Notes: generated by a model from the sequence alone, not told the origin. Numbered from the stretch's first letter, positions 1 to 6,988 are shown. The stretch is 57,072 nt of DNA from an uncultured Oscillospiraceae bacterium (GCA_910587395.1 CAJULJ010000015.1:1-57072); one strand, 5' to 3'. Translations and numbers: made by a program.

Positions 1-49
1 CAAAGTCCTGACTGAGGAGCTGGCCCTCAGTTACTTCCATTTCGCTCAT
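1..49 (-). CDS. Partial unidentified gene at window edge (N-terminal 16 residues)
   Basis: A minus-strand ATG at 49 overlaps the stop codon of the PcfJ-like gene (ATGA, 46-49), the same translational-coupling arrangement seen elsewhere in this operon. The visible start reads MSEMEVTEGQLLSQDF and then leaves the window. Sixteen residues are too few to assign a family. It is probably the next gene of the mobile-element operon. Confidence 0.5.
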   Translation of the reverse strand, partial: MSEMEVTEGQLLSQDF

Positions 50-1767
50 GCTGCTACTCCTTTCTTCCTGGGCAATTTGGGATTGCCCTGCTTGTCACGT
101 TTGCTGCCCTTTTTCAGCCAGTCCAGCCAGGTGTCCAGGAATTCCCGGTAGACTTCCCGCGGGTCAGGGGCAAAGCGGCCCTTGGTGGTATACAAACCCT
201 CGTTCTTAAACCCATGAATCTGCACCAGCTTGTTTCCAGACATCTCAATGGTTAACCAGGGTACACCAGGCTTTTTCGCCTCTCGCATGAACAGAATCGT
301 CAAAGTACCATTCATGTGGCGGTCAGCGTAGCCGCCCACGCAGTGCTGAAGGATACGGCCTTCGTTCAAAACTTCATCCTTGTTGGCAGGAACTCGAATT
401 AAATATCCATCCATGGCAAAGCTGTACTTTTTCTCAAGTTCTACACGCCGCTCCTCGTAGGACAATGCCGCCAGACGATCCTTTTCTGCCTGCTCTTTTT
501 TCCTTTCACGCTCCATTTTGTTTTGATGTTTCGCTGTTGCGGAATCGTGAGCCGCACCCAGGGCTTTAGGGAGCAGGACATTTTCGCGGTGGAGCTGGTA
601 GCCCATGGCCTCGGCAGCGGTCAGGTAATCCTCCCAGTAGCGCAGTGCGGCATCCATGCTGCTCATTCCGCCAAATCGGGCACACCCTACGTTGCTGTGC
701 AAGTAGCGGATCAGCTTTTCTGGCGGCAGGTTCCACTTTTTTGCCGCTCTGAAGGTCGTTTTAATGTTTACCCCTCTACTAATCCACTCTGCGCATTCCT
801 CCAAGGAGACGCGGCCATTCAGCCGCTTGTACAGCTCCAGAATCCGAATGTCGCGGTTTGTTCCGAGGAACGCTTTCATGTCTTGACGGGGTACTTTGAA
901 GGCTTTTGCGGGGCTGGGTTCGTCCCAGTTAATAACTGCAGCGTGTTTCACGCCCCGCTCCACGAAATCCCGAACCACATCGCTCATGCCGGCCTTCATC
1001 AGCATCTCGATTTGGCGCGGGTAGAAACAGCAGGCTGTCAGGAAGTGTAGAAATTTTGAAAATTTCCGCTCTGCCTCCTTCGCTACACAATAGCGGAAGG
1101 GGCTTTTCTGGATTTCATCCAGGCCAATCACATCGTAGCCGATGCCGTAGTCCGCATTGGCATTGAACGGGCCGTGGATGTTCCAATGTCCTTTGACCAG
1201 CGGCCCATCTTGGCGCTCAATCGAACTAAATGGGTAATCCCACCAATACCGGGTCGTTGCCTCCGCCAGTCCAGGCTTGAACCGATACACGCCCACCAGC
1301 TTGATTTTGGGTTCACCCGTGAGACTGTACCCCTTGTCCCTGCTGTAGTGCTTGGCGCAGTCATACGCCCTGGCCCACAGTGCCCCCCGGTACCACCGAA
1401 GGACTACCGCCCGCCGGTACCGGCTCAGGTTGTCCCGCCCGCCGGTGTACCGCAGTTCCTTCACGATGACCATTCTCCCGCAGAGGGGACACTGCACGGT
1501 CGGCTTGGGCGCATCATCCCAGCGGTTCCTCTGCTCCCGCTGGTGGGGCTCCCACATGACCGCCGGGAAGTTCCGCTCCGGCGTGGTCACCATCATGTCT
1601 TCATCCTGCACCACCATGTGCTTGCGGCAGCAGGTAGTCCAGATCTCATCGGTGCAGGAGCGGCGGAAGATGTACGCAGGGAACAGAGCGTTGATGGCAT
1701 CCCGCTCCGCCTGGGTCAAAGGCGGAGCCTTGCCGGCGAATTGCTCGGCTTTCTCTTGGCTCGTCAC
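46..1767 (-). CDS. PcfJ-like protein of a mobile element
   Basis: This 573-residue protein resembles the PcfJ family, which occurs on conjugative plasmids, integrative elements and some prophages and has no firmly known activity. The N-terminal third carries cysteine pairs (a CPLCG motif near residue 94) suggesting a zinc-binding module. The C-terminal part (about residues 440-530) holds the family hallmark, with HCVGGYADRHMNG and then short beta-strand motifs ending in HGFKNEG. The start is GTG at 1767, preceded by a GGGGGG-type ribosome binding site 7 nt upstream. The gene follows a PcfK-like gene by 13 nt and overlaps the next gene by ATGA, so it belongs to a long minus-strand operon. PcfK/PcfJ pairing supports the family call; the role is unproven. 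Confidence 0.8.
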   Translation of the reverse strand: MTSQEKAEQFAGKAPPLTQAERDAINALFPAYIFRRSCTDEIWTTCCRKHMVVQDEDMMVTTPERNFPAVMWEPHQREQRNRWDDAPKPTVQCPLCGRMVIVKELRYTGGRDNLSRYRRAVVLRWYRGALWARAYDCAKHYSRDKGYSLTGEPKIKLVGVYRFKPGLAEATTRYWWDYPFSSIERQDGPLVKGHWNIHGPFNANADYGIGYDVIGLDEIQKSPFRYCVAKEAERKFSKFLHFLTACCFYPRQIEMLMKAGMSDVVRDFVERGVKHAAVINWDEPSPAKAFKVPRQDMKAFLGTNRDIRILELYKRLNGRVSLEECAEWISRGVNIKTTFRAAKKWNLPPEKLIRYLHSNVGCARFGGMSSMDAALRYWEDYLTAAEAMGYQLHRENVLLPKALGAAHDSATAKHQNKMERERKKEQAEKDRLAALSYEERRVELEKKYSFAMDGYLIRVPANKDEVLNEGRILQHCVGGYADRHMNGTLTILFMREAKKPGVPWLTIEMSGNKLVQIHGFKNEGLYTTKGRFAPDPREVYREFLDTWLDWLKKGSKRDKQGNPKLPRKKGVAA

Positions 1768-1780
1768 GCCTCATCCCCCC

Positions 1781-2161
1781 TTACAAGAAACTGTCGAGGT
1801 CGATGATCTTGGGAGCGGTGCTGGCTACCGGCGCCGCAGTTGTAGCCTCGGCCTCCACATCGGCGCAGAGGTTGACCGTCATGTGGAACTTCACATCGGC
1901 GCCGGGGAAGTAGAACCTCACCGCCCGACGGAACGCCTCCAAGTCGGAGATCGCGCTCCCGCAGCCCTTTGCCACCGACTTCATGCAGTCCGCGAAGGTG
2001 CCGCCCTGGACCACCGCCTGGGCAAACTCCGCATCCTGGCGGCAGAACCCATCCAGGGCCTCGCACACGGCGCCCTTCATGGCGCTGGCGTACCTGTCGT
2101 AGCCGCCGGAGTTCCTCTCGGCCTCCAGCTTGCGCTTAGCCTGCTCGTACCATTCGTTCAT
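1781..2161 (-). CDS. PcfK-like small protein
   Basis: This 126-residue protein has the size and position of PcfK, the usual neighbour of PcfJ. A central segment (about 40-95) with FADCMKSVAKGCG and then AVRFYFPGADVKF matches the general PcfK pattern of a Cys-containing helix followed by an AVHYY-like strand. The C-terminus ends IDLDSFL, a short acidic/hydrophobic tail of a kind common on phage and ICE proteins; the antirepressor upstream ends NLDDYL. Function is unknown. The call rests on the PcfJ neighbour and visual similarity, so another small element protein remains possible. Confidence 0.6.
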   Translation of the reverse strand: MNEWYEQAKRKLEAERNSGGYDRYASAMKGAVCEALDGFCRQDAEFAQAVVQGGTFADCMKSVAKGCGSAISDLEAFRRAVRFYFPGADVKFHMTVNLCADVEAEATTAAPVASTAPKIIDLDSFL

Positions 2162-2203
2162 GGCTTGACATTCCTTCCTTAACCCTCTATACTGAGGGTG
2201 TAC

Positions 2204-2470
2204 TTAGATTTGGCCTTCCGGCCTCCCGTCCTCGATGTTCGCACCATCGGGGGCGGTTTTCTTTCGCTCTGGGCACCACGCCGGGATATACGGCAGGAGC
2301 CGCTCTGTTCCGATGTGGTAGCCCCGGTGCGGCCCCGGTGCGAAGCATCGGTAGGCCGTGACCGTCTCGTGATAGGAGCCTTTCACCGGCCATGCTGCCT
2401 CTACCACATGGCAACAACCTTCGCACGTCCGAGACCAATCTGCTCCCATGTTGTTCCCCTGGGTGGTCAT
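2204..2470 (-). CDS. Hypothetical Cys-containing mobile-element protein
   Basis: An 88-residue protein starts at the ATG at 2470, which overlaps the stop of the upstream zinc-ribbon gene (ATGA). A longer in-frame start at 2551 is possible but would lie wholly inside that gene. An N-terminal CEGCCHV motif and later Cys residues suggest a small metal-binding or disulfide-rich fold. I do not recognise the family. The tight overlap on both sides supports it as a real operon member. Confidence 0.55.
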   Translation of the reverse strand: MTTQGNNMGADWSRTCEGCCHVVEAAWPVKGSYHETVTAYRCFAPGPHRGYHIGTERLLPYIPAWCPERKKTAPDGANIEDGRPEGQI

Positions 2471-2808
2471 TTCCACCTCAGCTTTTTTCCGCAGCGATGG
2501 CAAAAGGAATGGTTGGGGGGGACTCGGCGATTGCAGTCCGGGCAGTGCCACACGCCGTCCTTCAGAAAGGGCTTGCCGGCGACCGCGTGCTTGCTGTGGA
2601 GGCTGGCGTTCTCCTTGGCCTGGAGCCGGTAGTCGTGGAGAATATCCATGGCGTCCTCCACGGTCTTCGCTCCCTCCTCGGAGAGGGCGAAAAGGATGTC
2701 GACCGCTGCTTGACAGACACCTTTGCCCTTGCTGTCAGCGATGGCCCGGAGATCACCCAGGCCAGTAATCACCTCATCCATGGTGAGGGGTTGCTTTGTT
2801 CCGCTCAT
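2467..2808 (-). CDS. Small zinc-ribbon protein
   Basis: This 113-residue protein has a helical N-terminal region (TMDEVITGLGDL onward) and a C-terminal zinc ribbon near residues 90-110, with CPDCNRR followed by CHRCGKKL, i.e. two CxxC pairs 14 residues apart. The chosen ATG at 2808 overlaps the stop of the interrupted small gene upstream (ATGA). Such proteins are common in early regions of Firmicute prophages and ICEs. A nucleic-acid or protein-binding role is inferred from the ribbon only. Confidence 0.6.
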   Translation of the reverse strand: MSGTKQPLTMDEVITGLGDLRAIADSKGKGVCQAAVDILFALSEEGAKTVEDAMDILHDYRLQAKENASLHSKHAVAGKPFLKDGVWHCPDCNRRVPPNHSFCHRCGKKLRWK

Positions 2809-3038
2809 ACACGGCCCTCCTTCCACAGGCTGCGGATCTCCGCGGCCCAATCCAGGACCGTCCGCTTGCCAGGGTAGTACATGAAGGGGAGGAGCAGGAA
2901 CAGGTACTCTCCGCCGATAGCGGTGTAGCCTCGCTCAGCCTGGGCGGTCTGCACGCCTCACGCAAAGGCGAAGGCCGTCACCAGGAGCACGGCGGCCAGT
3001 TCAAGCACCACCGATGCAAAGCTCCTTTTCGGTTTCAT
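2805..3038 (-). pseudogene. Small membrane-type protein interrupted by an in-frame TGA
   Basis: From an ATG at 3038 with a good AAAGGAG site 8 nt upstream, the frame reads 26 residues with a hydrophobic stretch (LELAAVLLVTAFAFA), then a TGA at 2960-2958. It continues open in the same frame for 50 more residues, including GYTAIGGEYLFLLLPF, and stops at 2805 overlapping the next gene's ATG (ATGA). The continuous frame across the TGA and the coupled downstream end indicate that the ancestral product was about 76-77 residues. A single change such as GGA to TGA would explain it. Alternatives are a sequencing error or expression of a 26-residue hydrophobic peptide. Confidence 0.65.
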
Positions 3039-3059
3039 GTGTAAAACTCCTTTCTGCTG

Positions 3060-3275
3060 TCAGGCCCACCGCCGCCGCCTAACGGCCTTCATCTCAGGCC
3101 GGGCCTGATGGGTTGCCCGCGCCAGGTATTCGGCGATGGCCTCCTCGGTAATCCAAACCTTGCTGCCGGGTTTCCGTTGTATGTAGGCCAGTCGGCCGGT
3201 GCTGCGCTCCTGATCCAGCGTGGGCAACGACATCCCCAGCCGGGCCGCAGCCTCTTTTCGGGTCATAAGTGTCAT
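3060..3275 (-). CDS. Excisionase-like helix-turn-helix protein
   Basis: A 71-residue protein carries a winged-helix HTH of the excisionase/MerR-like type (HTH_17): TRKEAAARLGMSLPTLDQE forms the HTH, followed by a short wing and the helix of TEEAIAEYLARAT. The ATG at 3275 is preferred because AAGGAG lies 8 nt upstream; starts at 3281 or 3284 would be too close to the site. It probably binds DNA in the control or excision of the element carrying the integrase at 5098. It could instead be a transcriptional regulator of the operon. Confidence 0.7.
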   Translation of the reverse strand: MTLMTRKEAAARLGMSLPTLDQERSTGRLAYIQRKPGSKVWITEEAIAEYLARATHQARPEMKAVRRRRWA

Positions 3276-3369
3276 TTGCATCACTCCTTGTCGATTGCAT
3301 ACTTGTCAGCCAGCAGGAGGATGTGATATAATCCAGCTGTGGCCTTTTGTTGGTTTTCATTGGGTCGCT

Positions 3370-3402
3370 GCCCTGTCAGGTGTCGTTACCACTTGACAGG
3401 GC
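3370..3402. repeat. 9-bp inverted repeat between antirepressor and excisionase genes
   Basis: The perfect arms GCCCTGTCA (3370-3378) and TGACAGGGC (3394-3402) are separated by 15 nt, in the 137-nt gap after the antirepressor stop. It could be an intrinsic hairpin that reduces read-through on the minus strand, or a dyad operator. There is no strong T-tract, so the terminator reading is weak. Confidence 0.45.
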
Positions 3403-3412
3403 GTCTTTCTGT

Positions 3413-4024
3413 TTACAGGTAATCATCCAGGTTGATCAAAGTCCTTTCAACGCTCAGCTTAAAGGAAGGCTTGTCCCGATAAAGTTCTTTGACCTTGGGA
3501 ATCTCAAAGCCGCCTTTCTCCAAAAAGCCCAGCACATAGGGGAGTCGTTCGTTCCGGCAGTCAGAGGTCAGCCGAGCCGCTATGATGTAGTCATCGGTGG
3601 TGAGCGCCCGCTGCTCCACAGGGGCGGGAGTGGTGGACTGCTGTTTGCTCTGGGGGAGGAAAGCCGCCGCCAGCACATCCTTTGCCTTGAACTGGTACTG
3701 CTCCAGTCTCGCTGCCAGTTCCGGGGTCTCCCGCTCCATCTTGGGCGTGATGGCGATTTTCGCCAGCCAGAGAGGAACGTAGTCCAACTTGAGGCAGAGA
3801 CACTTCTGATTGCCGCCGTTGGTAGGGAGCAGGAAATTTCCCGCCCCTTTGTTCAGGGCCTTGTCCACTTTGATTTTTTCAATCTGATTGTCCCTCTGGT
3901 TCCGACTCAACCCAATACCATCGCACATCCAGCGGACACCCGCCCAAATCTGCCCATCGTTGTCACGGGCCGCCATGAGTTCCGTGCCCATGAAGGGCAC
4001 CCTCTTTACTTCAAGTCTGTTCAT
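3413..4024 (-). CDS. Phage antirepressor, N-terminal-domain (P22_AR_N) type
   Basis: This 203-residue protein begins with the conserved strand block of the phage antirepressor N-terminal domain (VKRVPFMGTELMAARDNDG, then WMCDGIGLS and NFLLPTNGGNQ, about residues 6-80). A helical middle and a C-terminal region with RLTSDCRNERLPYVLGFL follow. In this family such proteins counter the CI-like repressor or act in regulatory switching. The ATG at 4024 overlaps the stop of the Cro-like gene (ATGA), so both are made from the same leftward promoter. Its position beside a repressor/Cro pair fits a lysogeny-type switch. Confidence 0.8.
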   Translation of the reverse strand: MNRLEVKRVPFMGTELMAARDNDGQIWAGVRWMCDGIGLSRNQRDNQIEKIKVDKALNKGAGNFLLPTNGGNQKCLCLKLDYVPLWLAKIAITPKMERETPELAARLEQYQFKAKDVLAAAFLPQSKQQSTTPAPVEQRALTTDDYIIAARLTSDCRNERLPYVLGFLEKGGFEIPKVKELYRDKPSFKLSVERTLINLDDYL

Positions 4025-4248
4025 CGCGTTTCTCCTTCTCGGTCTGTAGCTTTGTCCGGGGAATCCCTTTCGTACAGCTCATCGATGGTGCAGTTGAGCA
4101 GACTTGCGATTTGAGGGATATCTCTACCACGGGGGTACTTTCTTCCGGTTTCCCACAATGCAACAGCAGACCGAGTAACGCCGACCCCTTCTGCCAGCTC
4201 AGCCTGTGTTAATCCGGCTGCCAACCGCATCTTTTTTATTTGAATCAT
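4021..4248 (-). CDS. Cro-like XRE-family HTH regulator
   Basis: This 75-residue protein is almost entirely one XRE/Cro-CI helix-turn-helix domain: GLTQAELAEGVGVTRSAVALWETG (two recognition-type helices, residues 14-36), then the usual IASLLNCTIDELY end. It is the first gene of the leftward operon, divergent from the CI-like repressor at 4393, with a palindromic operator between them. The role as a Cro-type switch protein is inferred from size and position. Confidence 0.85.
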   Translation of the reverse strand: MIQIKKMRLAAGLTQAELAEGVGVTRSAVALWETGRKYPRGRDIPQIASLLNCTIDELYERDSPDKATDREGETR

Positions 4249-4283
4249 ACTATCCCCTCCTTTCCTGTTGTTTTTACGCTACA

Positions 4284-4312
4284 ACCTTACCATGTGTTTC
4301 CCCCGTTGTCAA
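4284..4312 (-). promoter_or_regulatory. Leftward promoter of the mobile-element operon
   Basis: On the minus strand TTGACA (4312-4307) is followed after exactly 17 nt by TAAGGT (4289-4284), about 36 nt before the Cro-like ATG. The perfect -35 box lies 7 nt from the palindromic operator, so repressor bound there could block it. Confidence 0.7.
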
Positions 4313-4318
4313 GTATAA

Positions 4319-4347
4319 ACAACAAGTTTCCTAAAAAAACTTGTTGT
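4319..4347. promoter_or_regulatory. Palindromic operator between repressor and Cro-like genes
   Basis: The arms ACAACAAGTTT (4319-4329) and AAACTTGTTGT (4337-4347) are perfect 11-bp inverted repeats around a 7-nt centre. Further TTGTT/CTGTTG half-site-like words lie on both sides (around 4265 and 4352). The right arm overlaps the -35 of the rightward promoter, and the left arm lies next to the -35 of the leftward promoter. This is the expected layout for a shared CI/Cro operator. Confidence 0.7.
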
Positions 4348-4372
4348 GTTTCTGTTGTTTACACTTTACAAT
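4344..4372 (+). promoter_or_regulatory. Rightward promoter of the repressor gene
   Basis: TTGTGT (4344-4349) and TACAAT (4367-4372) are spaced by 17 nt. The ATG of the repressor is 20 nt downstream of the -10 box, with a GAGGTG site between. The -35 box overlaps the operator arm, suggesting autoregulation. Confidence 0.6.
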
Positions 4373-4392
4373 ATAGCTACGAGGTGATCTTC

Positions 4393-4869
4393 ATGGAAAA
4401 TTATCTGCTTGGTGACTATGTCAAAGAATATAGGCAGGCACACAAATTATCCCTTCGAGATTTTGGAAACCTGTGCGGAATCAGCCACACAACCATAGAT
4501 TGTATAGAAAAAGGCTACGATCCCAGAACTAAAAAGGCTGTAAATATTACGAACAGCACTTTTTCAAAATTATCTGATGCCATGGGAATCCCTGTCCATG
4601 TACTGGTTGATCTCAGCCTTGGTAATGATGAACTGCTTCGTGTTCCCGGTGGCTGGGCATCCCGATCCTATTTAGCTGCTAAGGTTGCTGAGAGAGAACC
4701 TGCTTTGGGCGCGGAAGATGGAAATGAAGAAGAAAAGCCCGCCCCCACGAATGGGGACGGGCTTGATGAACAGGACAGGCAGCTCATGGAGCTTATGAAG
4801 TTGCTGACCGCTGATCAGAAGGAGTTCCTTCGTGCTCAGCTGCTAACATTGACAGGGCAAGGCAAATGA
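4393..4869 (+). CDS. CI-like XRE-family repressor
   Basis: This 158-residue protein has an N-terminal XRE helix-turn-helix (LRDFGNLCGISHTTIDCIEKGYD, about residues 21-43) in which KLSLRDFG starts the first helix. A linker rich in Glu and Pro follows, then a short C-terminal helix pair (LMKLLTADQKEFLRAQLL) of the type seen at the end of many Firmicute element repressors. No peptidase domain is present, so control by RecA-type self-cleavage is unlikely. The ATG at 4393 has GAGGTG 6 nt upstream; an upstream in-frame ATG at 4240 would run through the operator and is rejected. It likely maintains the quiescent state of the element. Confidence 0.8.
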   Translation: MENYLLGDYVKEYRQAHKLSLRDFGNLCGISHTTIDCIEKGYDPRTKKAVNITNSTFSKLSDAMGIPVHVLVDLSLGNDELLRVPGGWASRSYLAAKVAEREPALGAEDGNEEEKPAPTNGDGLDEQDRQLMELMKLLTADQKEFLRAQLLTLTGQGK

Positions 4870-4936
4870 TATCCTGTTTCTGCTCTGCATCCAACGGGTG
4901 GAACAGGCGCAGGATTTCCGTATCAATTTCCGGCAT
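4793..4936 (-). CDS. Possible 47-residue protein overlapping the repressor gene end
   Basis: The minus-strand ATG at 4936 has an AAAGGA site 8 nt upstream and an extended -10 promoter (TGGTATAAT, 4995-4987) about 50 nt upstream. The reading frame MPEIDTEILRLFHPLDAEQ continues with a helix-like stretch (KQDIICLALSML) and ends at 4793, antisense to the last 77 nt of the repressor gene. The helix pattern LDAEQKQDII resembles C-terminal helices of small element proteins. Coding status is uncertain because it is short and overlaps a gene on the opposite strand. Confidence 0.35.
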   Translation of the reverse strand: MPEIDTEILRLFHPLDAEQKQDIICLALSMLAAEHEGTPSDQRSATS

Positions 4937-4986
4937 TATTTTGTCCTTTCCACCCTGGCGTCAAAGTATGTATTTGCGCATAATGA

Positions 4987-4995
4987 ATTATACCA
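4987..4995 (-). promoter_or_regulatory. Extended -10 promoter element, leftward
   Basis: Minus-strand TGGTATAAT is a good extended -10 (TGn-TATAAT) with no clear -35. It would transcribe the small ORF at 4793-4936 and produce antisense RNA to the 3' end of the repressor gene. Confidence 0.45.
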
Positions 4996-5097
4996 CAAAA
5001 ACCTGTCCATTTCTGCTGAAATAAGGGGCTGGTTTGCAAAATTTTGTGAAATTCCCGGTTTTTTCTGTTTTTGGCAAAAACGAAGGGAGGTGTCTCC

Positions 5098-6285
5098 ATG
5101 GCTCGACCCAAAAAGCCGGCGTATGAATATGTGGAACGGCTCAAACTGTATCGAAAGCGAATCAAAGGCCCTGACGGAAAGTATATTGCTATCTACGGGA
5201 AAACGCCATCTGAGTTAACGGAGAAGCTGGATGAGGCTCGACGGGAGATTGAAGAGGAAACCTACCATCGAGAAAATCCTACTGTGAAGGAGTACGCTGA
5301 AAAGTGGCTCACCATGCACGGCTCCCACATCCGCACGACCACCCTGGTGGACTACACCTCTAAGGTCAAGATTTATATCATCGAACCACTGGGGGATAAG
5401 TACATGGCCGAGGTCACCCCGGACGATGTGAAGATGGCCATGAACAAGGCCGCTGCGCAGTCGGCATCCATCTACCGCGGGGTCCAGATGCTCTACAAGA
5501 TGATTTTCGGCTCTGCCCTGGAAAGCCATATCATAGATGAATCGCCGTGCAAGAACCTCAACCCCAGGGGCGGTAAAACCCCAAAGGAGAAGACGGCGCT
5601 CACCGAGGCCCAGGTCACGACCCTCCTGGATGCGGTTCGCGGTCTGCCCCCGTACCCCTTCATCATGCTTTGCCTTTACTCTGGCCTGCGCCGGGAGGAG
5701 GCCCTGGCTCTCCAGTGGGACAGCGTCTTCCTTGAGGGGGACGCCCCGCACATTACCGTTTGCCGGGCCTGGCACATAGAGCACAACAGGCCGGTCATCC
5801 TGACCGACCTAAAAACAAAAGCGGCAAAACGGACGATCCCGATCCCGCCGCAGCTGGTGGAGTGTTTGAAGGCCGTCAAGGAGAATTCGGCCTCAGACTT
5901 CGTAATTGCCAACCGGGACGGGGGAGCCCTCTCGGAAACACAGTGGCGCCGGGTGTGGGGCTATGTGCGAACCCGCACCGTCAGGGAGCGAACCTATTAT
6001 CGCTACGTCAATGGCCAGAAGATTCCCCACACCGTGACTCCCGTCCTGGGGGAACGGGCCGCCCACAACAACAGCGTGGTGTATAGTATCGACTTCGAGG
6101 TGACGCCCCATCAACTCCGGCACACCTACATCACGAATCTGCTCCTGGCCGGTGTCGATGTCAAAACCGTTCAATACTTGGCTGGCCATGAACACGCAAA
6201 AATCACATTGGACATCTATGCCCACCTGACATACAATAGGCCGGAGGATTTGGCAGATAAGGTTAATCGTGCATTTTCGGGTTAA
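5098..6285 (+). CDS. int: Tyrosine-type site-specific integrase
   Basis: This 395-residue phage/ICE integrase has an N-terminal arm-binding AP2-like segment (KLYRKRIKGPDGKYIAIYGKT, residues 15-40), a SAM-like core-binding domain (about 60-150) and a catalytic domain (about 165-390). Catalytic residues are visible: the Arg in YSGLRREEALAL, HQLRHTYITNLL with the His-x-x-Arg pair, GHEHAKITLDIYAHL with the second His and the nucleophilic Tyr. The ATG at 5098 follows GGGAGGTG by 6 nt; the in-frame ATG at 5071 lacks such a site. The gene points toward the attachment site 67 nt downstream, the rpsI 3' fragment, as expected for an integrase that targets that gene. Confidence 0.92.
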   Translation: MARPKKPAYEYVERLKLYRKRIKGPDGKYIAIYGKTPSELTEKLDEARREIEEETYHRENPTVKEYAEKWLTMHGSHIRTTTLVDYTSKVKIYIIEPLGDKYMAEVTPDDVKMAMNKAAAQSASIYRGVQMLYKMIFGSALESHIIDESPCKNLNPRGGKTPKEKTALTEAQVTTLLDAVRGLPPYPFIMLCLYSGLRREEALALQWDSVFLEGDAPHITVCRAWHIEHNRPVILTDLKTKAAKRTIPIPPQLVECLKAVKENSASDFVIANRDGGALSETQWRRVWGYVRTRTVRERTYYRYVNGQKIPHTVTPVLGERAAHNNSVVYSIDFEVTPHQLRHTYITNLLLAGVDVKTVQYLAGHEHAKITLDIYAHLTYNRPEDLADKVNRAFSG

Positions 6286-6351
6286 ATTTGAGGTTAAAAT
6301 CACTCTAAATACTCGAAACTCCTTGCTACACAGTGAGTTTAAAACAGAAAG

Positions 6352-6408
6352 CGCAAGAAGTACGGACTCAAGGCCGCCCGCCGCGCGCCCCAGTTCTCCA
6401 AGCGCTGA
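6352..6408 (+). pseudogene. rpsI: 3' fragment of rpsI: right attachment site of the element
   Basis: In frame from 6352, 18 codons read RKKYGLKAARRAPQFSKR and then TGA. This is the well-known C-terminus of ribosomal protein S9. No start or upstream S9 sequence precedes it, since the same frame meets a TAA at 6340-6342. It is immediately followed by a strong terminator. The simplest reading is that the element at its left integrated into the 3' end of rpsI, so that this is the displaced original 3' end and part of attR. The regenerated full rpsI should lie beyond the left edge of the window. Confidence 0.85.
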
Positions 6409-6428
6409 TTTTATATCCAAAACGCTCA

Positions 6429-6460
6429 AAACCCTGGAAAATTTCGATTTTCCAGGGTTT
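6429..6460 (+). terminator. Intrinsic terminator (native rpsI terminator)
   Basis: A perfect 14-bp stem (6429-6442 with 6447-6460) closes a TTCG tetraloop and is followed by TTCTTTT. It sits 20 nt after the S9 stop codon, so it is presumably the original rplM-rpsI terminator left on the chromosomal side of the insertion. Confidence 0.9.
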
Positions 6461-6555
6461 TTCTTTTGAAAATCTTTAATGGCCTTTGCCTAAAATTGGC
6501 CTGATTTGACCGACTTTGTCATAACTGAATACGGTTTATATTACAGCCTTACATA

Positions 6556-6596
6556 GAGCGCCGAATCATTCCCCGAATGAAACGGCGCTCTTTTTT
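6556..6596 (+). terminator. Second strong hairpin terminator
   Basis: The arms GAGCGCCG (6556-6563) and CGGCGCTC (6583-6590) enclose an inner TCATTC/GAATGA pair with a CCC loop, followed by TTTTTT. No gene of known identity ends just upstream, so it may be a remnant of a lost gene or a boundary terminator. The 6409-6988 stretch otherwise holds only this hairpin, a doubtful 39-codon ORF and the promoter of the next operon. Confidence 0.75.
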
Positions 6597-6693
6597 GTCC
6601 AAGTTGGCTGACGCAATTATTTCCTCTGCCCCAAACCTATATAGCCGTCTATAACCTGTTGGCGGTTGTGAATTTACAGTAGGAGGACAAGTT

Positions 6694-6813
6694 ATGAAGT
6701 GGAAGAAGAACGATGCGCAGAACAGCAGGCCCGCTGCAATATATTTCTGCACTACTTCTTCAAACAGCCGTCGGAGCATCTTTCGGAACGACGGTTTCCG
6801 CCGCCGAAAATGA
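6694..6813 (+). CDS. Doubtful 39-codon ORF with a strong ribosome binding site
   Basis: A consensus AGGAGG (6681-6686) lies 7 nt before this ATG. The predicted peptide starts MKWKKNDAQNSRPAAIYF and is basic with no recognisable domain. It could be a degenerate gene start left by a deletion, since the site is better than expected by chance, or a leader peptide. No family is recognised. Confidence 0.25.
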   Translation: MKWKKNDAQNSRPAAIYFCTTSSNSRRSIFRNDGFRRRK

Positions 6814-6926
6814 CATACGGCGGAAAGTGTGCTTTTGACGAGAAAATGAGGCAAATATTTGTAAATATAACGGGGAAAATTTTTGAGGCGGATGTGGCCT
6901 TAAATGGATTTTAAACATTTTCCCCG

Positions 6927-6955
6927 TTGCAACTTAATCGGCTTGCTGGTAACAT
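6927..6955 (+). promoter_or_regulatory. Promoter of the two-component operon
   Basis: TTGCAA (6927-6932) and TAACAT (6950-6955) are 17 nt apart, 33 nt before the response-regulator ATG. The leader carries AAGGAG and GGGAG motifs. Confidence 0.55.
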
Positions 6956-6988
6956 GATAATTACAAGGAGAAAAGGGAGTGATACGCC

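Noticed and set aside
4898..5218. 106-codon plus-strand ORF overlapping the integrase start
   Set aside because: Overlaps the integrase in another frame, has no ribosome binding site and no recognisable sequence.
6549..6854. 101-codon minus-strand ORF beside the attachment site
   Set aside because: It runs through the strong terminator hairpin and shows no family features.
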